Source: Celoporthe dispersa
Lineage: Eukaryota > Ascomycota > Sordariomycetes > Diaporthales > Cryphonectriaceae
Direction of reading: 5' to 3'
Assembly: GCA_016584495.1 (NCBI GenBank)
Contig: WAID01000004.1
Span: 1,736,001-1,800,000, forward strand
Length of the DNA stretch: 64,000 bases
Part shown: piece by piece, positions 1 through 11,609 of the stretch
Position numbering within the stretch: the stretch's first letter is position 1
How the letters are laid out: each line of letters starts with the position of its first letter
Notes under the pieces: generated by a model
Told to the model about the DNA's origin: nothing
Seen by the model: the letters and a program-made list of their open reading frames with translations, nothing else
Database searches by the model: none
Translations under genes and position numbers: made by a program

Positions 1-2598
1 CCAGAGTTGAACTGGTCAGCGTTGACGAGGGGAAAGATGATGTTCTTGAAACAATACTCTGGCTGCTTGAAGCCGATGATCCTGATGATCTGTATGAGGG
101 GGTCTGCCACCAGGGGATCACTGGCGAGGACAGACCGCCTTGTTGGGGGCAGAATCAGCTTGACGACCTCGTCAAGTTTCCTTGCTGTCCCGGCTGCGCT
201 ATCGGTCGTGCGCATCAAATACGTCCAGACGAGCCGCGATAAAACTTGCAGGCACAGGGGCTTCGAATAACGGTCCTTGAATTTCGTCTGCAAGGGATAT
301 ACCAGCTGCAGCCACTGCTGTCCAAAGGTTTCTGGATTCGAGACACAAAGCAGAGTCGCTGTCAGCGGAAAGGCGAAAGTCCAGTGTCGCGGCTTGACAA
401 ATATCTGCCCAAGACGCGGACTGACGTGGCCGAGGACTTCAGTCCACTTCGGATTGTTGAGATCATTGTTGCTCGCCTTCGCGGCGATGGGGAGCAAGAG
501 CATCTCCAGCATCTGACAGAATGCCGACTTGACCTTCTGCCCATGCGACCTGGCAAACAACTTGCCCATTCCTACCATGAAGTTGCACGTTCGATCCCAT
601 GCCTCAGGGGTGCTGATCTTCAACCTCAGGTGTTTCATTCCGCCCAAGACGAGCTCGATTTTGCCCTCGGTGGCATCACGGTTGGCAGATATCGGGCTCT
701 TCAGAACGCCATGCTCTTGGAGAGAACGGTCGAGATCGGTGATGAAACGTTCAGTAACGCTGACGAAATTGATCTCGCTCATGACTCCCAGCAGCTGTGC
801 AAACAGATTCCAATTTGCCAGTTTCAGGGGCGAAAGCATCAGCTGCTCCGTGTCCGCGATCTTCAGCTGGCTGAAGATGATGCCTTCCAGCTTATCCTCC
901 ATCTCGGGCGTGATGGAAGCCAATGTGCTCTGACGTATCACTTCCAGCAGCACCCGGCACAAGATGTAGATCGACACCAGAGACCGACGTTCGGCCTGGG
1001 CGACGTATTCCTGCTTGGATGCAAAAGACTGCCCGTTGATCTGGAAGTGTTCTCCCATGCCGTTGTGCTGTACGGGCTCGGTGTTCCTTCTCTGCAGCGA
1101 GGCGCCAGGATGAGGCATTTGGCCTTTAGACGCCATGCGGGCTTCGTTCGCTGCGTCGCTCTTGCTTTTTCTCCAGAGCATCATGGAGTCGATAAGGGCC
1201 TTGGGCTTGAGGCTCGCGATGTGACCTAGTGCAGAGATGCTCTGGTCGAAAGCTGGATCTACGCCTGGGCCACATATCTGCTCGATCTGCGGCTCGGGAT
1301 CGAAGGGCACGGTGATGGAGTCGTTCAGCTTCTCCTCCGCCTGCGCAATGAACTGTACCCAGATTTAGTATGCGCCCTGTCACGCCACCAGAACCGCACC
1401 ATCATCATCACCACCGACACCACTACCACCTACCGAGGTGAAGAGAACATGTAAAGCATACTCCCCAACAGTCTTCTGATCGTCCTTGTGATGCCTCGAG
1501 TGGGAATGGTGATGCGAATGGTCGCGCCTCCGACCACTATGGATTCGCTCCAGCTTCCGGCTGTTGGTGCTCGCCTCCGTCGCAGACGATGTCCTCTCGG
1601 GCAGCTGACCCGGGCCCAGCGTCGTGCCCAACGTCGTACCTGACATGGCTGTAGGCGGGCGGGACGCCGGGGCACTATCGGTCTCGCCACGACCGTAGGG
1701 AAGCATTTCAGCTCGTTCCGGGGTGAGCCCGGCTCCAGCAGCGGCAATGATCTCTGGGCTCAGCGGGTTGGACGAGGTACTGGCGTGGCTCCCATTCCTC
1801 GAGTGTTGTATGCCATGCACGATAGAGGTCTGTCTGTGGTGGCCATAGGAAGAAGCAGCCTTCAAGTCGATCGTCCGCTCAAAGATGGCCCCGGCGGCCG
1901 TGCGAGGCGCTTCCGTACCTAGGCGCGAAGGCGAGTGGGACTGTGACGAAGGTTTCGCGACAAGCCCGCCTGACTGTAGCGCCTCCAAGGAGGAGTCTCT
2001 CGAGTGTGCAATGCGCCGTGCCGCCTGTGAATCTAGCTCTCCGATCCGCACCGTCCTGTCCCAGTCTTCTTCCTCCTCGTGAATTGGCGACCGGGGCGAG
2101 AACTTCAAGGTGTCGTAGGCATGGTCGGGCAGCGTCGAGGAGGGAGCTGCGTATGGGAAGGGTTCACGTCAGCAATGCGATAGGTTTGACAGCAATCGGC
2201 TCTGGGAGGGCGGCAAGTAACCTCGACGGTCAGGGGGGATCTGTAGCCTAGGCGGACTGTCGGGACGACTAAGGGGGGGAGAGAACGAGGGAAAGAAAAC
2301 AGAAGAGGCAAAAAAAAACCCAACAACGGGAAAACAGTCCGAGGGGCATAGGCAGAGTGGGTAGACAGAGGACGGTGAGGAGCCAAACGCGACGAGTCCC
2401 CTCTTCCCTCGGCGTTTGTGAAACAGATGAGGCTCGAGGCGCACACAGACGGGTTCCACTGCCCTGGTCAAAACCATAGGATATAATGCCCTGCCCTGCC
2501 GTGTAGCGTGTGTGGCATGCGGTCCTGGTGGAATATGCCGACGAATAGGTGTTTCATCCCCAGAGAAGCCAGAGAGGGAGCGACTTGGACTTACCCAT
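1..2598 (-). CDS. PAG1: Cell morphogenesis protein PAG1/Tao3 (Furry family), N-terminal part
   Basis: Partial gene leaving the window at base 1. Exons on the minus strand: 2598-2595 (ATG plus one base), 2146-1434 and 1352-1; introns are 448 and 81 nt. Donor GTAAGT follows the ATGG, and the acceptor at 2147 has a GCTGAC branch site. The joined frame is open for about 689 residues. It starts with a disordered, Ser/His-rich acidic leader (KFSPRSPIHEEEEDW near residue 15), followed after KTVGEYALHVLF by helical Furry-type sequence (CGPGVDPAFDQ, LIQIIRIIGFKQPEYCF). Furry/Tao3/Mor2 proteins are scaffolds of about 2,500 residues for the NDR kinase (RAM/MOR) pathway, acting at growth sites in polarity and cell separation. 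The family call is from remembered sequence similarity, so orthology is an inference. The tiny first exon is the least certain part. Confidence 0.82.
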
Positions 2599-5291
2599 GT
2601 TGTACTCTCAAGCAGCAGCAGCCCTCTGCTAGACTATCGAGGCCGGGCACAGCACCCCATGACAGGGCGTCAGATCCGTCCAAGTGGACCGAGTTGGAGA
2701 GCGGTGCAGGTGGCCAGATCGCATGAGAGGTGGCCCTGGTTGCCCCTATCGTCCTTGCCTCGCTCGGGACCAACGCTGTCGTGTCACCAAGATGCGTATC
2801 GTCGCGTTGGCGCTTACAGCTGGCTGAGAGAGGAAGAGAGAGAGAGGGACGCGACCCCAAGAGGTGAAGTAGATGGGGTAGGTCCGTGACCGTCAGGCAC
2901 TATGTCACATTGATGCGGCCCACCCTGACCCATGAGCAGCGCCGCCGGTTTGGGGTCATCAATGGACAAAACAGCCCAGAGCGACTGGCAAGGTTCTCAG
3001 GGTCTCTGCAAGGGGTCTCCAGCCAGAAGCTGCGGTCGCGCCTCGGGATGGGCGGTCAAGTAATGGCGATCTGATCCAGGGAGAAGGCAGAATCGCGAGA
3101 AGCAAGAGCTTTGAACGGGAGGGGTCGCGGGAGAGAGGGTCGCCAGGTGATGTCTTCAGTCGAGGGCCTGTAAAAGCTTTCTGACGGTATCATCCCTACC
3201 CAACCACGCCAACCTCTGTTATTTCTAGCAAGGTAGGCAAGGTAGGTCAAGGGCAAACCCGCCTAGGCCTTTCTAGACAGGCATATGCAAGGAACCCAGC
3301 CAATCGGCAATGGGACGACCCCAAGATTCCAAGAGGCATCCCCACCCCTCCCGGGCGCCCTAAGGTCGACGTCTGAGACAAGCGAGGTTCATACAGAGCC
3401 AGCGCCAGCATGCGCGCCAGCGGGTTGGTCAACCATCAAGCCAGTGGCCGACGCTGCGTAGAATGTTTTCGCCTTGTCTGTGCCACAACATCATGTACAG
3501 AATGGTTGTGGGAGGCATCTGTTGCGGCTTACATGATAGCGATGCCTGCCAGATCGCCATGATCCCCCATGTACTATGTACTATAGTCTTTGGCGCATAG
3601 ACCATGCATGACAGGGAGGACGGCGGACTGCCGCCGGTCACCGGTCAACGATAGACGGAAAACGGCCAGCAGGGACAATTTCGACCCTATACAGACCCGA
3701 GAGACCGGCCCTTGGAATGGAGATGGCCACCACCCCACATTTCCCAGAGCCGGGATTCGCGGAGCGCCCGCAGCGCAACCACACAGAAGTAGATGCAATA
3801 TTACTATGGTAGGTGTGATTACTCGAAGCTGCAGGCATGGTGCTCGCTCTCGCGTTCATGACAATGCCCCATACTTGTGCGCGCGCGGAGCTATGAGTCG
3901 AGCCGAACTTCTCGCCCGCCCTTTCTCTCTCCCTCCCTCCCTTCCTCCCCTCCTCTGGCTGGGCTGTGTGACTCGGGTCCGTCATCTCGCGCCTGTCCGC
4001 GCAAGTGCTGTAAAGTAAATAAGGTTGGGCGACAAAAAGGGGCTCACACAGAAGCCTGCTACCTGCTTAGGGGAAAGCATGTGAAAATGTCATCCAGCCG
4101 AGCTAGTACATAGGGTACCCAAGTAGGCATGTCTCTACGGGGTAGTCGTCATCTTTATCGCTGCCAGCAGAAGCGCAAGTGCAGGGCCGCTCAGGGCAAA
4201 ACCCAGAGGATGTTAGCTATAGAATAAGCCTACTCCACCAAGCGTCCGCCCAGACAGAAACCCGCTACTCTCTCCAGGGGCCCCTAATAAGGCTTTCAGC
4301 TCGGAGGGTTTTTCTAGCTTATAGGCGGACGGATTATTTTGATGCGCTATTGCCTGCTCCACGGTCTCTGACAGACGTAAAATAGACAAAGAAGATGAAG
4401 GAACAATCTCAGGGACCTGGGTGGGATGCTAGCATTGTTGACAAAATTCCCTTGACTGCAGAAATTTCCTAAAAGAAAAAAAAGTCTCACCAACACGCGG
4501 CTCAGACCACCGCGGCCCAGTGCTACCCGGGCCTTTGGACCCCTAAGAGCCGCCGCCGCCAACGGGTCTTTTTACCACCGCGTATTCGTACATACGGGGG
4601 ACAGCAAGTACTGTGGCAGTGGGTAGGCGCAGAGGTGGTCATAGCACCATACTTACTTTAGGCACGGAGTTGGCGAAAGTGGAACAAAAGTTGACCCAGC
4701 GCAAACCGGAATGCACCCAAGACCCCGAGCCGTTATCGCTCCGGATCTTATCGTCTGATGCCAACTCCTTCGACTCGGGCGCCACGTCGTTGACTTTCTG
4801 CTTTCCAAATTAATAGCCATCCCCTACCAACAAGTTTCCTTTTCCTATCTTCACCCTCACTCCTTTTCCACGCCCTTTTAAACCGGCTGCGGCAGTCTTG
4901 CTACGGCCTGGGTGACTCCATTTTCTTCTTCTGTTTTTTTTTTCTCACCTGGACCAAGTCTGTTTCTTGCCAGTTCTCCGAATCTGTTCTCCCCGGAAAA
5001 GTCCGCGAGCCCCGTCCTTGGAAACTTCGGAGAAGGAAAGGAAGAAAAAAAAAAAGGTAAGGTCCCGCCTGCTTCCTTTGAGGTTGTCCCACCTCTGCGA
5101 CATTCTGAATGCAGCTCGCGACAGCACCAGAGCACGAATTCTCTTTATCGCGCGCTGGAATCCCCACGCCATCAGGCCATCCATCACTGGTTCTCGCAGC
5201 TCTCGCTAACGCAGGAAGGCCCCGCAGTGTCCGATATATCTTGACGACGACAGACCACTCTCGCGCGCGCTCCTCAGCACCCATCGCCACC
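2599..5291. other. Intergenic region between PAG1 and the P450 reductase (divergent promoters)
   Basis: About 2.7 kb between the divergent starts of PAG1 (minus) and the reductase (plus). It should hold both promoters and leaders. I see GA-rich patches near 2828-2850, CT-rich blocks near 3920-3955 and a pyrimidine-rich leader with A and T runs at 4930-5055. The open frames here (for example 3590-4018) have no recognisable protein character. No tRNA or repeat element was recognised. Confidence 0.5.
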
Positions 5292-7518
5292 ATGGCAGAA
5301 CTAGACACTCTGGACATCCTCGTCCTGGGGCTGATCCTCCTCGGTACTGTTGCGTACTTCACCAAAGGCAAGCTGTGGGCCGTCGCAAAGGATCCCTACG
5401 CGACCTCCTTTGCCAACGGGAGTGCGGCCCAGGCCGGAAGGACCAGGAGCATCTTGGAGAAGCTGGAGGAGAGTGGGAAGAACTGCGTCATCTTCTATGG
5501 ATCTCAGACCGGAACCGCCGAGGACTACGCCTCGAGACTCGCAAAGGAGGGCAAGAGCAGGTTCGGTCTAGAGACTATGGTGGCCGACCTGGAGGATTAC
5601 GACTTTGACAACCTGGACATCATCCCCAGCGACAAGATCGTCATGTTCGTCCTTGCGACCTACGGCGAGGGCGAGCCCACGGACAACGCTGTTGACTTCT
5701 ACGAGTTCATCACCGGCGAGGACGTGCAGTTCTCCGAGAGCAAGGAGCCCGCACTGGAGAACCTCAACTACGTCGCATTCGGTCTCGGCAACAATACCTA
5801 CGAGCACTACAACTCCATGGTTCGCAACGTGGACAAGGCCCTCGAGAAGCTCGGCGCACACAGGATCGGAGAGGCCGGCGAGGGTGACGATGGCGCCGGC
5901 ACCATGGAAGAGGATTTCTTGGCCTGGAAGGAGCCCATGTGGACCGCGCTGTCCCAGAAGATGGGCTTGGAAGAACGCGAGGCTGTCTATGAGCCCATCT
6001 TCAGCATCACCGAGCGCGAGGGTCTCACAAAGGACTCGCACGAGGTCTACGTCGGAGAGCCGAACAAGATGCACCTGGAGGGCACCGCCAAGGGTCCTTT
6101 CAACGCGCACAACCCTTACATTGCCCCCATCGCCGAGTCCCACGAACTGTTTTCTGTCGCGAACCGCAACTGTCTGCACATGGAGGTCGACGTCAGCGGC
6201 ACCAACCTGTCCTACCAGACCGGCGATCACATCGCCGTGTGGCCTACCAACCCTGGCGCAGAGGTCGATCGCCTCTTGACCGTCCTCGGCCTCTCTGACA
6301 AGCGCGACACCGTCATCAGCGTCAAGGCGCTGGAGCCTACCGCCAAGGTGCCCTTTCCCACGCCTACGACCTTCGATGCCATTCTTCGCTACCACATGGA
6401 GATAAACGCCCCTGTCTCGCGTCAGTTCCTGGATACTCTCAAGGCCTTCGCCCCGGATGAGGAGTCAAAGGACGAGATGACAAAGCTCGGCGGTGACAAG
6501 GACTACTTCCATGACAAGGTCAGCACGCAGAACCTCAACATCGCTCGCGTGCTGGAGCGTGTGGCCAAGGGCAAGCAGTGGACCAGTATCCCCTTCTCAG
6601 CTTTCATCGAAGGTCTCAACAAGCTACAGCCCCGCTACTACTCCATCTCCTCGTCCTCGCTGGTCCAGCCCAAGAAGATCTCCATCACTGCTGTTGTCGA
6701 GGTGCAGGAGCTCCCCGGCCGAGAGGATCCATTCCGCGGCATTGCCACCAACTATCTCCTGGCTCTGAAGCAGAAGCAGAACGGCGACCCCAACCCGGAG
6801 CCTTTCGGGCAGTCATACGAGCTCCACGGTCCTCGCAACAAGTACGACGGCATTCACGTTCCGGTCCACGTCCGCCACTCCAACTTCAAGCTCCCCTCTG
6901 ATCCTTCCAAGCCCATCATCATGATCGGACCCGGTACTGGTGTCGCTCCCTTCCGTGGTTTTGTACAGGAGAGGGCTAAAGAGGTCGAGGATGGTGCCGA
7001 AGTCGGCAAGACGATTCTCTTCTTCGGTTGTCGGAAACGTTCTGAGGACTTTATGTATGAGTCCGAGTGGGAGGTAAGCCGCCGAATCTCCCTAGGACCC
7101 CAGTCATCGACTTCCAATGCTAACAATCTCCACAGCAACGTAAACAGACCATGGGTGACAAGTTCGAGATGCACTGCGCATTCTCGAGAGAGGGCCCCAA
7201 CAAGGTCTACGTGCAACACCTACTCAAGCAACAGGGCAAGATGATCAACGACCTCCTAGAACAGAAGGCCTATTTCTACGTGTGCGGTGATGCCGCCAAC
7301 ATGGCTCGTGAAGTAAATGCCGTCCTGGTCCAGATCATTGCCGAACACAGGGGCAAGTCGGAGGCCAAGGCAGAGGAGATTGTGAAGAACATGAGAGCTG
7401 CAAACCAGTACCAGGTACGCTCCCACCGGCATCCTTTTTTCTTTTGGAGGGGGGGAAGGGGGGGTTGGAAGTGATCACATGCTAACAATCTCATCTCTAG
7501 GAGGACGTTTGGTCATAG
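5292..7518 (+). CDS. cprA: NADPH-cytochrome P450 reductase
   Basis: Diflavin reductase that passes electrons from NADPH through FAD and FMN to microsomal P450s, such as sterol 14-alpha-demethylase, on the ER membrane. Exons are 5292-7073, 7136-7414 and 7501-7518 (introns 62 and 86 nt, both with GCTAACAATC branch sites), giving 692 residues. Seen in order: N-terminal membrane anchor (about residues 6-23), FMN phosphate loop GSQTGTAED (70-78), the TYGEGEP segment, FAD motif RYYSISSSS (about 448), NADP motif GPGTGVAPFRGF (about 546), YVCGDAANMAREV, and the canonical C-terminal DVWS. The chosen ATG has the near-ideal context GCCACCATGG. An in-frame ATG lies 61 codons upstream at 5109. Length and domain order match full-length fungal CPRs, and nothing is broken. 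Confidence 0.96.
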
Positions 7519-10500
7519 AGGAGAACGTTTTCGTTCCCTAGTCCTTAGCTGCAGCCCAGCGAAAAGGAGTTCGTGCAGAGGCAACAGCGACACGTTTTGC
7601 GTGCATGGAAGGGGGGGGGGTGGGGGTTGTCACTTTTGGAATACAGGAGTCCTGGCGGGCAATAAGTGCTACTCTTGAGGTTTTATTAGAAGGATATTCA
7701 TCCCATTTTTGGCTGGGGCCCTGCTCAATATACTGCAGTACAATGTCTATAATAAGTAGATCAGGTGTTGTCAGCGCGCGGCCTGTCTACGAAGCGACGG
7801 AAATCTTATCGAGGAAATTTAGACATTGTTTCGCGAACCATAGCCAGCAATGCCTCCTCTTCCTCCTCCAGCCCGCCCAAGCGGTGATGGCGGGGAATAA
7901 CGGTTCTGTGGCTCCATTCATCCAAGACCACGGCATATACCCTGTCCTGTGATTCGGGTCCTGGTGTTCCGAACGGTGCTCCACCACAGGACAGCAGGGA
8001 GCCTCGGGTCGAGCGATGAGCAGCATATCTGTCTTTCTTTTCTAGCTCGCTTAGTGGAAAAGAACAGATGAATTTAATTTCAAAAGGGGCAAAAAAGAAA
8101 AGCAATGAAAGAAGGAGAAAATCTATGCCCTTGTGCCCTGGATCCTTTCCCTCTCCACTTCACCTTGCATCTGAGACCAATATTGCTGCTCTGTCTCGCT
8201 CCTTTTCCAACTCGGGAGTGTAGCATTCAGGCACTTACTTATCCGCTCTGTTTTTTCGATTCAGCTGTAGGCTAGGTGCCCTGCCCTCTTTGGAGACAGC
8301 GGTTGTAGGGTGCAGAGAGCTCTCCCGGGAAAAGGAAGAGAAAAAAGTTTGTCGTCTTGTATCTGAACGAAAGTAAGGGAGGCATCGATGCTGAGCTCTC
8401 TTCAATATAGTGTCTGTGTAGCCAGGCAGTATGCTCAGGCTGCGAGCCCTGGTTGTTCCATCATTTCGGAGCTGAAGGCTTCGGGCCGCGGTTTTGGGGG
8501 CAGAGGAGCTCCGCCGACTTTCTTCTGCCCGGATAGCCCTGTCATGAGCACAAGCAAGCAAGTCGTCAACCATCCATCTGCATACAATACCCTCCAATGA
8601 TCTCTTCCTCCGGTCCCTGAGAGTTCGTTCTGCCGCTGCATCTGCCCACTATCGCAAGGATGTACCGATCCATGCACCTCGAGACGAATGGGGCATAGCT
8701 TGCTATTTCCTCTCCCGTCCCACAGACGAGGCGTTAACCAGCCGGGTCTGCAAGTGTAGGTACCAGAAAAGGTGGTCTGAGACGTGGTTCCTGTCTGCGA
8801 TGGCTTGAGCGGGACGCTTGATCGCAACTGTCTTCTTGTCCATATGACCAGACGATTTACCGTCTGGTGTCGATGGGCCGCAGGATCAGATTGGTGACCC
8901 CGTCACGTCACCTGGGGAGCAGCTCACCAAGGCTTCCGAATTCTACCATGCTGAGAGATCGTCACCCAGGCTTCGAGCGGTGGAGCTGGGCAAGACACCT
9001 CAAGCCACTCGGAGACGCATGTCTAAGACAGCTTCATCCCGAGATGCACGAGGCAAGATCTTGTGCATGGCTATTTCAAGCCTCACGCGCAGTCTACCCG
9101 TGTGTGGACTTCGCCGCTGGCGCTGCGGCTCAGGGTCCCCCTTGGCAGGTAGGGCAGGCTCCTTCAGACCGATATGTCACCTCTCGAGTTATGTGGAAGC
9201 CACACCGGACGCCGCAGGATGCTATTGGGTCCTGGCTGCAGCAGGTCGATCCCAGAGGTGGTTGTTTCTGCCCTCTTGGCCTGATCCCTCCTGCCGCGCT
9301 GATCTCTGGAGAGGTCCGTGGGCTTTTGTCATGAAGCCACACGCCTTTTCTTTTTTCTTTCTTTCCCTGCATCCGGTCTGCAGGGCCTGAGTGGATGGAC
9401 TAACGTGCGAGACGGATCTCTACTGGTTCAACAAAAAAAAAATCCGTGCTTGTGGCTCGTCTTGCGTCGCTGGGACGGGGATATACGTGAGAGGCGCTCT
9501 TGACCGCTTCTGTATTTGTGTGTGTGTGCGATCACCCATAAAGGCCCTGTCTTCCCCTCGGTCCATCTGCTTCACTTAATGTCCAGTCCCTGTTGTCATT
9601 TGGAGGTCCTCGACGGAAAATCCGACCGAGTATTGTTATGAGAGCACTGTCCCCGCATCGTTGTCTTCGTTCTTCGTCCTGCCTCCCTCGGCCGCATCTT
9701 TAGAAAGAGCTCTAGAGTTGGTCTTGGACTTGGCAGGTATATCAATCTTGGTCCGTCCGTTTTTGGGTCGATATCGACATCTTGCGCAGGCGCCCGTCGC
9801 TTGGCTGCAGTCCCTGGTTCGCAAGATTGTTCGACTCCTGGAAGGAGCCACGGTCCCAGGCAACGAGGAGGCTGAATTAGGCTGGAAGTCCTCGACCTTC
9901 TTGAGAATCGCCAGGGTCCAGGAACACGCAGGCAACGCGAGAGGAAAGAGCTGTGCGGGAGCTAGGAGGCACCCCCGACACAGTGTTCGTGGTGGCCCAA
10001 GCTCTTCAGGTATATTGTTGGTGCGAGGAAGGCTGCATCCTCGTTGCTCGAGTTCAAGCAGGGACCGTGTCTGACACCCCTCAGCTCCGTTCAGGGCCGC
10101 AACAGGACGAAACGGAAGTGAAATCTCAGAGGCGCAGGAGTTTCGACAGCCTCCGACTGGGTCGAGGGGTCTTGTGGAAGAGACAAGAGCAGCTTGTATG
10201 TGACAGGCACCGTTTATCGTCAGTCTAACTGGTCAGACTTCATCCACCGTCACCAGGTCTTGGACCTAGTGGTGGTCTTGTGAACTGCAAGTGCAATCGA
10301 CAGCTGCCAGCTGCCAGCACCTTTGCAACTGTGAGCCAGCCCACCTCGTCCCTTCCTGCACCGATTCTACTTTGAGCCTCCAGGCAGCTGCTCTTTCTTT
10401 CACCCCGCCGCCTCCTTCTTCCAGCTGCCACCTCGACCTTACTGGCATCCCTCAACATCCTCTTGTGGAAGGAGTTACTGTTGACTGGCTGGGCACCTGC

Positions 10501-11347
10501 ACCATCGCAACTCCCTTGATACATTCTTATTCTTGAGCATTGTTGTCGTCCATCTTGTCCAAAAGGTATTTTCTTCCTTCTTCTCCTCCAACCCATCCTC
10601 ACATCTCCCCTCCCTTCCCCTCCCCTCCGCCAAACATCACAGCCATTGTCACAATCACTTCAACAATCTTGCTTCATAGCTTGATCAGTTCAGTCCATCT
10701 TAACCCCCACTGCACTCGCTTCATCACAGCGTCTCATTACCAGGTTCCCTCTGCCCTCAGACATACAATCTTCCTCCCTCGAGGTGTGAGCTCTGCTGTT
10801 CCACTTCTGCCTTCTGCTCGAGCCCAGGAGATCTCGAACCTTCTGTTCACGTCAACAGCTCTGCACAAAGAGCACCGCGGCGGCAAGGTGAGCAGCATCT
10901 GATCAGTGTGCCTCCTTCGACTCACAGTCTCCTCACCTGGGAACCAGAGCCATTTGCATACTTTGCCTGCTTTCCTTCGCTGCCCAGCTTCACTCCCACC
11001 CTGCCATCCCAAATCCCCTCCACCACCACCCACACCCAGCTATCTGACGCGCTGCTGGGCGCGTTCCCAAAACAAACAACAGCCTGTCTTCCACCATCCC
11101 AACTTTGACCATCTGCTTTCCTCCTTTACCCATCCATGCACCTTGGTCCATATTCCTTCCTGCACGCTTTCTCTCCATCTACTCTTCCTCCGTCTGTCCT
11201 TTCTCTCTCTACCCTTCGTCAATCTCTAACCAAGGGACCCTGCACATTTTATCTTGTACTGATTGCCAACGTTCATCATCATCAACACTGACAGAATTCT
11301 ACAGCTTTGATAACATCCTCATCGATACATTCAAGGTTTGTGCTCAA

Positions 11348-11458
11348 ATGGCCCCACCCCCATCGCCATCACCATCTCCATCGCTTGCATCACACAGCGC
11401 ATTTCTATCAAGATGCACTGGGCTTAGGCTGATTATCCTCCACAATTCCACCACCTGA
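11348..11458 (+). CDS. Upstream ORF 1 in the RRM gene leader (36 codons)
   Basis: ATG at 11348 opens a 36-codon frame that begins with a Pro/Ser repeat (MAPPPSPSPSPS) and stops at 11458, 151 nt before the main ATG. It is probably regulatory rather than a functional protein. If it lies in the mature leader, it could reduce initiation at the main start. The transcript start and any leader intron are unknown. Confidence 0.35.
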   Translation: MAPPPSPSPSPSLASHSAFLSRCTGLRLIILHNSTT

Positions 11459-11490
11459 GCTTCCAATCATCAACTGGGTGTTTGGCAGTG

Positions 11491-11580
11491 ATGGCATCTT
11501 GCCCCCAAGACACCTCAGCAGCCTGTTGTTACATTATCACCTCACTCATCTCCTCATCACTCCCAAAAGCCAGCAGCTAA
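11491..11580 (+). CDS. Upstream ORF 2 in the RRM gene leader (29 codons)
   Basis: ATG at 11491 opens a 29-codon frame (starting MASCPQDTS, then a hydrophobic stretch) that stops at 11580, 29 nt before the main ATG at 11610. Re-initiation after so short a spacer is usually inefficient, so this uORF could dampen translation if retained. It would be removed if CCTCACAG at 11592-11599 serves as a leader-intron acceptor. Confidence 0.35.
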   Translation: MASCPQDTSAACCYIITSLISSSLPKASS

Positions 11581-11609
11581 CTGTCGACTCACCTCACAGG
11601 GAACTGACC

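Larger units (their letters stand above)
7519..11609. other. Intergenic region and long 5' leader of the RRM gene
   Basis: About 4.1 kb between the reductase stop and the RRM start. A G10-T-G5 tract lies at 7610-7627 near the presumed reductase 3' UTR. From about 10290 to 11600 the plus strand is strongly pyrimidine-rich, as in many long fungal leaders. It carries candidate splice signals (GTGAGC near 10888, CCTCACAG at 11592-11599) and two short upstream ORFs annotated separately. No conserved protein was recognised. Confidence 0.45.

Noticed and set aside
246..1229. 327-codon plus-strand open frame
   Set aside because: It is antisense to PAG1 exon 2, whose minus-strand frame is open throughout and matches the Furry family.
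5568..6395. 275-codon minus-strand open frame
   Set aside because: Shadow of the GC-rich reductase exon; no domain, and the sense frame is clearly real.
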